Shown here: piece after piece, positions 16,001-17,790 of the stretch
How positions within the stretch are numbered: the stretch's first letter is position 1
How the letters are laid out: each line of letters starts with the position of its first letter
DNA from: Clostridiales bacterium UBA7573
GTDB taxonomy: Bacteria; Bacillota; Clostridia; Oscillospirales; CAG-272
Assembly (NCBI GenBank): GCA_002477905.1
Contig: DLLB01000036.1
Span: 1 to 17,790, forward strand
Length of the DNA stretch: 17,790 nt
Direction of reading: 5' to 3'
Program-made: the position numbers and the translations under genes
Notes under the pieces: generated by a model
What the model was told of the DNA's origin: nothing
Databases searched by the model: none
Seen by the model: the letters and a program-made list of their open reading frames with translations, nothing else

Positions 16001-17352
16001 CCACGCTGTATGAATTGAAAGACAGCGAGTATGCACAGCTTGGTACCTATCAAATCGGCGGTCATACGCTGTCTGTGGTTCCGACGATTAAATCGAAAAC
16101 GGAACGGGTATGGGATGACGACGAGGAAGAATATGTGCGGGTTACGGTCTACTATATGGAAATTTCCTATCAAGTAGACGGTAACAGCGCAACCGCAACC
16201 TCCAAGACTATGGTAGACGGCACGAAGTTTACACAATTGAAAACTTCTGCGGCTTCCTTCTACTTCTATGTAGATGGCGAAACCATGCTGTTGCAGGAGA
16301 TGAGCGCAGAGGAAGCTGCAATCCTCAACATGTCCTCCAAGACCATTACGGTGGATGGCAAAACCTACACGCTGAAAGGCGTTGCGAAATTTGCCTCCAA
16401 CGTGTTCAGCGCGGTATACACCTTCGGTAGCACGACGGAGAATACCAAGGAAGTGACGCTGACGGCTCTGCCGGCAGAAGCAGGCACCGGTTATTCCTTC
16501 TCGTATGAAGGCGCAACCTATTACTACCTCACCTCCGGTTCTTACACCTACCTCATCACGGCGGCTGACTATGCGATCTACGGGGAACTTACCGTAGGCG
16601 GCAAGACCTTGAAATTCACTTGGGGCAACAAGCAGGTGATGATTGCCGTTATGGGCGAGGATGGAACCTACGGCACGGCAGTAGAAGCAGTCAAGCTCTC
16701 TGACGGAACGCATGAGTACTACAAGTTTGTGGACAACAAGATCACCTACATCCTTGCAAAGAACAAGGACGGTGCGTGGGTGCTCACGGATGCGTCCAAC
16801 ATCGGTGCAAACCTCAACCACTTTGCGAACTTTGAGTATCAGAAGTCCAAGGTTGTGACGTTGGACGGCAAAACTGTATACGCAAACTTCTCGACCGGTT
16901 ATGTGATTCTGGACGACGGTACGCCGGTTTACGCGCTGATCTTCGGCGACCTTGTGATTACCGCTTACACGGAGCTGAACGGCGAAGTGATCCAGGTGAC
17001 CATTGACGGTGTGGAAAGATACTTCGTGGTGGCGCCGAACTATGCAAGAGGTAGTTCGTGGTACTTTGAAAACTACACAATGGTGGAAGTGACTGCGGCG
17101 CAGGCGGCATTCTTCGGCAAGACCGCGACGGTAGAAGGCGTTTGCTTCACCGTCCTGGCGAAGGGTTCCAGCTACGGTTCACCGGAAATCAGCATCTATG
17201 TGTATGAAGAAGGCACCGAACCGAAAAACTGGGGAACCAGTCCTGCAAAAGCGACTTTCTCCGCTGACGGCACGACGCTGAGCTTCAGCCACAACGGCAC
17301 AAGCTATACGGCAACGATCGTGGATGGCGCATTGGTCGTCACCGCGGCATAA
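10063..17352 (+). CDS. Giant multi-repeat surface lipoprotein
   Basis: The 2429-residue protein starts with a lipoprotein signal peptide (lipobox VVSC, Cys24) and a Thr/Asp/Pro linker (about 28-54). Residues 56-290 look like a GLUG-type beta-helix domain, with GEFDGQFHTISGL near 104-116 and later GGLLGKA and GGVIGAML turns. The remaining 2100 residues are a chain of very divergent beta-rich units. Each begins with a short acidic helix-like stretch, then a G-x-[YFK] turn and strands ending in a V-D-G type hairpin. There is no LPxTG anchor, transmembrane segment or recognisable enzyme motif. GGAGGT (10051-10056) is 6 bases before the ATG. It follows the LRR lipoprotein by 121 bp with no clear promoter between, so the two are probably co-transcribed. 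A long surface stalk or scaffold is plausible but inferred. Confidence 0.85.
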   Translation: MKKLSRMLILLLVVVMTLTAVVSCGNDPAPGTTTDPKTSTTNPDKQPDDPTPAKDVIEIGTVAELLDAAKKIAANTDGYATKKFVLTADITLTDAFAPITGFQGEFDGQFHTISGLNLDDAKENAGFFATLEGATVKNLIFKDAKIANSAAECTAGVLAGFAKNSKIDAVTVTGTLTLGGTKAVMGGLLGKAEETTVTNVKAVVTAEGQGEVVGGVIGAMLDKTVLVNAYTELTVADSKATVKGAVVGTKTHNSAVAYALAKSGDLVGVISGDAFLPDYVIASKVGAKASDMGWNTVDWDVSGETPAIKTDLEKKHTAPKVTVDGKEVKTVYGEKLPTALTLPQDENNVAVLGYKLGADYFYADLPLLNDAAIEQGKVDYSDLVGSFKPANASDAKLDVAQTVIFGDKTLTRVWIGVEKTGDYTGVKLYLVDKDGAKYELAFATVDGATYLALTAVSDQQVTYFLPNTDAMAGAWEKDGKILIFDGTYTVKNGKNYCRMLDQSTGTYTDVVPSFVLTSDGVYANVGGYTLKVSDQKVPTVVKGDDTYEVAKSYYNGVWFNEKNESITVVDGKVGDQVLTVEMTAYGTALTYTNADGKKVLLVAGFTGVNVYVDDTHEVYANNNFAGVYVGIVNGVRTELRIDGLHVYVNGAETPVTATVSFKNGVSVLTVTIGNVTYNLQKDGTKLTDTDTKVVFTAPEILEQFTGTFVLGSKKFVIDGAMLNIGADNYALTLTYDGSRYAMVCGEMTLAFDESGDLTVTGYKSSVTGDAVTRKLFKPATATVYMGGFLNEYVSNPNKPDNSIRIAFVGGVMYVDGVETEYELYQNKDGSLGLKFFCVDEAEYDASKKEKVVSVTRNDLGIHVSNVSWGDMIAARLEDVVGSYTEFLYGDTAEDAPAPKGIRFTENGVLIVDGTVVVDELGAMKVTGGTQYTAADYSITTSGATTIVELRKEGGTEYLIFVNKTVMYDDVTYTNFDRMLPATTGVLSDKEATIYTEVGAKDAFTLKVLEGSLGYMEYEYDDDGEVEDETWVPAVYPLYGFELTVDGVTYTSKTFNWRRLTGGTAQIRVNAVSKDGATKSFRITYNTDSEMTDVTLTVDGTDTVVYSTALLEDAFAGTYTNGVDKVEFAKDGAVRINGVRVDATVALDFVKNVYTFTAEDLTFTVDGNRREIAKCGDAVLYDARLFAYAGVKLVAYTTGSTSDTAGTFPPQFQTKYALQLTSEGLKFNGALVDWNKGNASYNSFRFSVPMQIDGETQDVVWSGQNGYNGIQDFGIYMYPNATLDAAMNETGWAYRWFLPELLLDNAGEHAAILDNGKLSIAGIIAPKTADLPAFTFTYGSTTVDYDEYSFYMDGETLVVVLNVKGNSHLLKIKPAADDAQITLDGVLLAPYTRPDMDAFLTEAQKLFMQNNSHDIISIQKTADGYKWIYDPNGPSYMREESENFSFGKWGDLDLLFMEKRNGTTFVAFVLDGKCFVVYADMFELALNAPQDPQGREVKFRFANTDGELNLTATVDGKNATKVTAGTLNYNNDNSCIYLQYTFGGESYAVVRNIDSATAEEHFALTIPFAEFTRCANTGSYRTLTLSGAKLRFIPVYDTATGRGVVKAVLYNAGGYEIQSLEPVAGYTNLYRLVYSDGKETYTDYFVTFPEANNYNAYLYTLTADMFQLLGEHTVAGENVILTIGLGLDSRDSHEVVFYMEINGRKYRMTKTYNKSQVVRELGDDTYIFDVTDGVFGAVKVDTKAYRFTTESSYPLIGGGYYDKAKVTLVNGKPVIVWYNSRTWSYDGDTVEGTFAADYSYIAFTYKDQAYRVYYIPSDSSYHGAMIEETKAAFLGKFLAGTETDRHDLVVEIKTGYTPSLSITFDGKAVSNVQYLSGTAMSFEVGTKVHVLEIVDGEGVITMNVIDLASAENKDLNALKGNYSAVKVVVNYAVTKVDGVWTGKFFVTLDGKDATLAVDTAKNTIDITCGDVVKHFVKVDATTLYELKDSEYAQLGTYQIGGHTLSVVPTIKSKTERVWDDDEEEYVRVTVYYMEISYQVDGNSATATSKTMVDGTKFTQLKTSAASFYFYVDGETMLLQEMSAEEAAILNMSSKTITVDGKTYTLKGVAKFASNVFSAVYTFGSTTENTKEVTLTALPAEAGTGYSFSYEGATYYYLTSGSYTYLITAADYAIYGELTVGGKTLKFTWGNKQVMIAVMGEDGTYGTAVEAVKLSDGTHEYYKFVDNKITYILAKNKDGAWVLTDASNIGANLNHFANFEYQKSKVVTLDGKTVYANFSTGYVILDDGTPVYALIFGDLVITAYTELNGEVIQVTIDGVERYFVVAPNYARGSSWYFENYTMVEVTAAQAAFFGKTATVEGVCFTVLAKGSSYGSPEISIYVYEEGTEPKNWGTSPAKATFSADGTTLSFSHNGTSYTATIVDGALVVTAA
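11461..17349 (+). repeat. Degenerate protein-level repeat array in the giant lipoprotein
   Basis: Unit starts can be traced at residues 467, 547, 619, 696, 782, 874, 979, 1107, 1477, 1567, 1660, 1825, 1904, 1985, 2080, 2165, 2242 and 2343, mostly 72-105 apart. The clearest are SEYAQLGTYQIGGHTLSV (1988), TAADYAIYGELTVGGKTLKF (2166) and TAAQAAFFGKTATVEG (2344). Wider gaps probably hide further units. The repeats are not visible as DNA repeats, which means they are old. Confidence 0.6.
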
Positions 17353-17369
17353 CCGGAAGCAAATTTTCA

Positions 17370-17433
17370 ATCCAAATGGCATTCTGCCACACAGCTTCGG
17401 GGTGAAAGCCCCAAGCTGTGCGGCAGGTTGGAT
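17370..17433 (+). other. Large hairpin between giant lipoprotein and small membrane protein genes
   Basis: Four paired blocks nest around a TGAAAG loop: ATCCAA/TTGGAT, CTGCC/GGCAG (17384-17388/17422-17426), CACAGCTT/AAGCTGTG (17390-17397/17413-17420) and GGGG/CCCC (17399-17402/17409-17412). An A-C mismatch and a bulged C interrupt it. No U run follows, so readthrough into the next gene is likely. It ends 18 bases before the ribosome site at 17451. Confidence 0.6.
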
Positions 17434-17463
17434 GCCGTTTGAAAGCAGACGGGAGGAATCCGA

Positions 17464-17763
17464 ATGAAACCGTCTGAGGACGAGAATCACTCCCTTTCCG
17501 GAAAAAAACCGGAAGCGGATTGGGACGACGGCAGAACCGTCGCGCCCATGGACGCCGCGTGGATGCCGTGGAATCACGGTCGGAAAGCGGCAAAGCATAC
17601 GCCGGCAAACGACGCGGACGCGTCTGCGCCGAAGTTGCAACTTACCAAAGCGGAAAAACGGGGCATGGTTTTGGGCGCGCTTCGCGCGGCAGTACCGGTT
17701 CTTGTGATTTTGGCATTGGTGGCGGCAATTCTTTATCTTCTTGCGCGCGCATGGCTTGGATAA
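17464..17763 (+). CDS. Small single-pass membrane protein of unknown function
   Basis: The 99-residue protein has a charged, Pro-rich N-terminal half without a signal peptide. A basic stretch (TKAEKRG, 61-67) is followed by one hydrophobic helix (about 68-95, VPVLVILALVAAILYLLA) and a short tail. This is a tail-anchored layout with the N-terminus probably cytoplasmic. Residues 20-35 (WDDGRTVAPMDAAWMPW) resemble the DDGRT(I/V)A-M motif of small conserved clostridial membrane proteins of unknown role; that resemblance is from memory. GGGAGGAA (17451-17458) lies 5 bases before the ATG. It follows the giant lipoprotein by 111 bp and may be in the same transcript. A gene may follow beyond the window edge. 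Confidence 0.8.
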   Translation: MKPSEDENHSLSGKKPEADWDDGRTVAPMDAAWMPWNHGRKAAKHTPANDADASAPKLQLTKAEKRGMVLGALRAAVPVLVILALVAAILYLLARAWLG

Positions 17764-17790
17764 AGCCGCGGGCAAAGCAGCCTTGGTAGG

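Noticed and set aside
15202..16821. Minus-strand open frame of 539 codons
   Set aside because: Shadow of the giant lipoprotein in antisense register, with low-complexity basic sequence and no family signature.

Overview
The window looks like chromosomal DNA of a gut-type Firmicute in the class Clostridia. This is inferred from strong Shine-Dalgarno sequences, consensus sigma-A promoters, AraC and LacI regulators beside a GH106-like enzyme, and BspA-type leucine-rich-repeat lipoproteins. Base composition is moderate, with an AT-rich promoter region near 5.7-6.0 kb. No rRNA, tRNA, CRISPR array, insertion sequence or phage gene was found.

Left part (1-5.7 kb): sugar use and regulation. The C-terminal end of a possible plus-strand gene (3-101) and a minus-strand GH106-like glycoside hydrolase (172-2472) converge on a strong bidirectional terminator. 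An AraC-family regulator (2619-3434) is divergent from the hydrolase. The shared 146-bp gap holds an extended -10 promoter and a 14-bp direct repeat with exactly 21-bp period, the usual geometry of an AraC-type operator. Next comes a hairpin cluster, a textbook TTGACA-17-TATAAT promoter, and a two-gene operon: a LacI-family repressor (3609-4658) coupled through TAATG to an EamA/DMT-type membrane transporter (4658-5590). That operon ends at a clear terminator.

Right part (5.7-17.8 kb): a cell-surface lipoprotein cluster. Tandem promoters and a leader of about 260 nt precede a 1228-residue lipoprotein (6255-9941) with bacterial beta-repeats, a BspA-like LRR domain and a long beta-rich tail. A second, giant lipoprotein of 2429 residues follows (10063-17352). 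It has a GLUG/beta-helix-like N-terminal domain and then about 2000 residues built from at least 16 very divergent beta-rich units, mostly 72-105 residues apart. A 99-residue single-pass membrane protein (17464-17763) comes last. The gaps between these three genes hold large hairpins without U-tracts and no obvious promoter, so they are probably one transcript.

The most interesting signals are the leader of the lipoprotein operon and the giant repeat lipoprotein. In the leader, a terminator-like hairpin and a more stable 14-bp hairpin share the same bases and cannot form together. The repeats of the giant lipoprotein match no family I recognise. Functions of the two lipoproteins are not known; a role in surface adhesion or glycan contact is inference from the LRR and lipobox.
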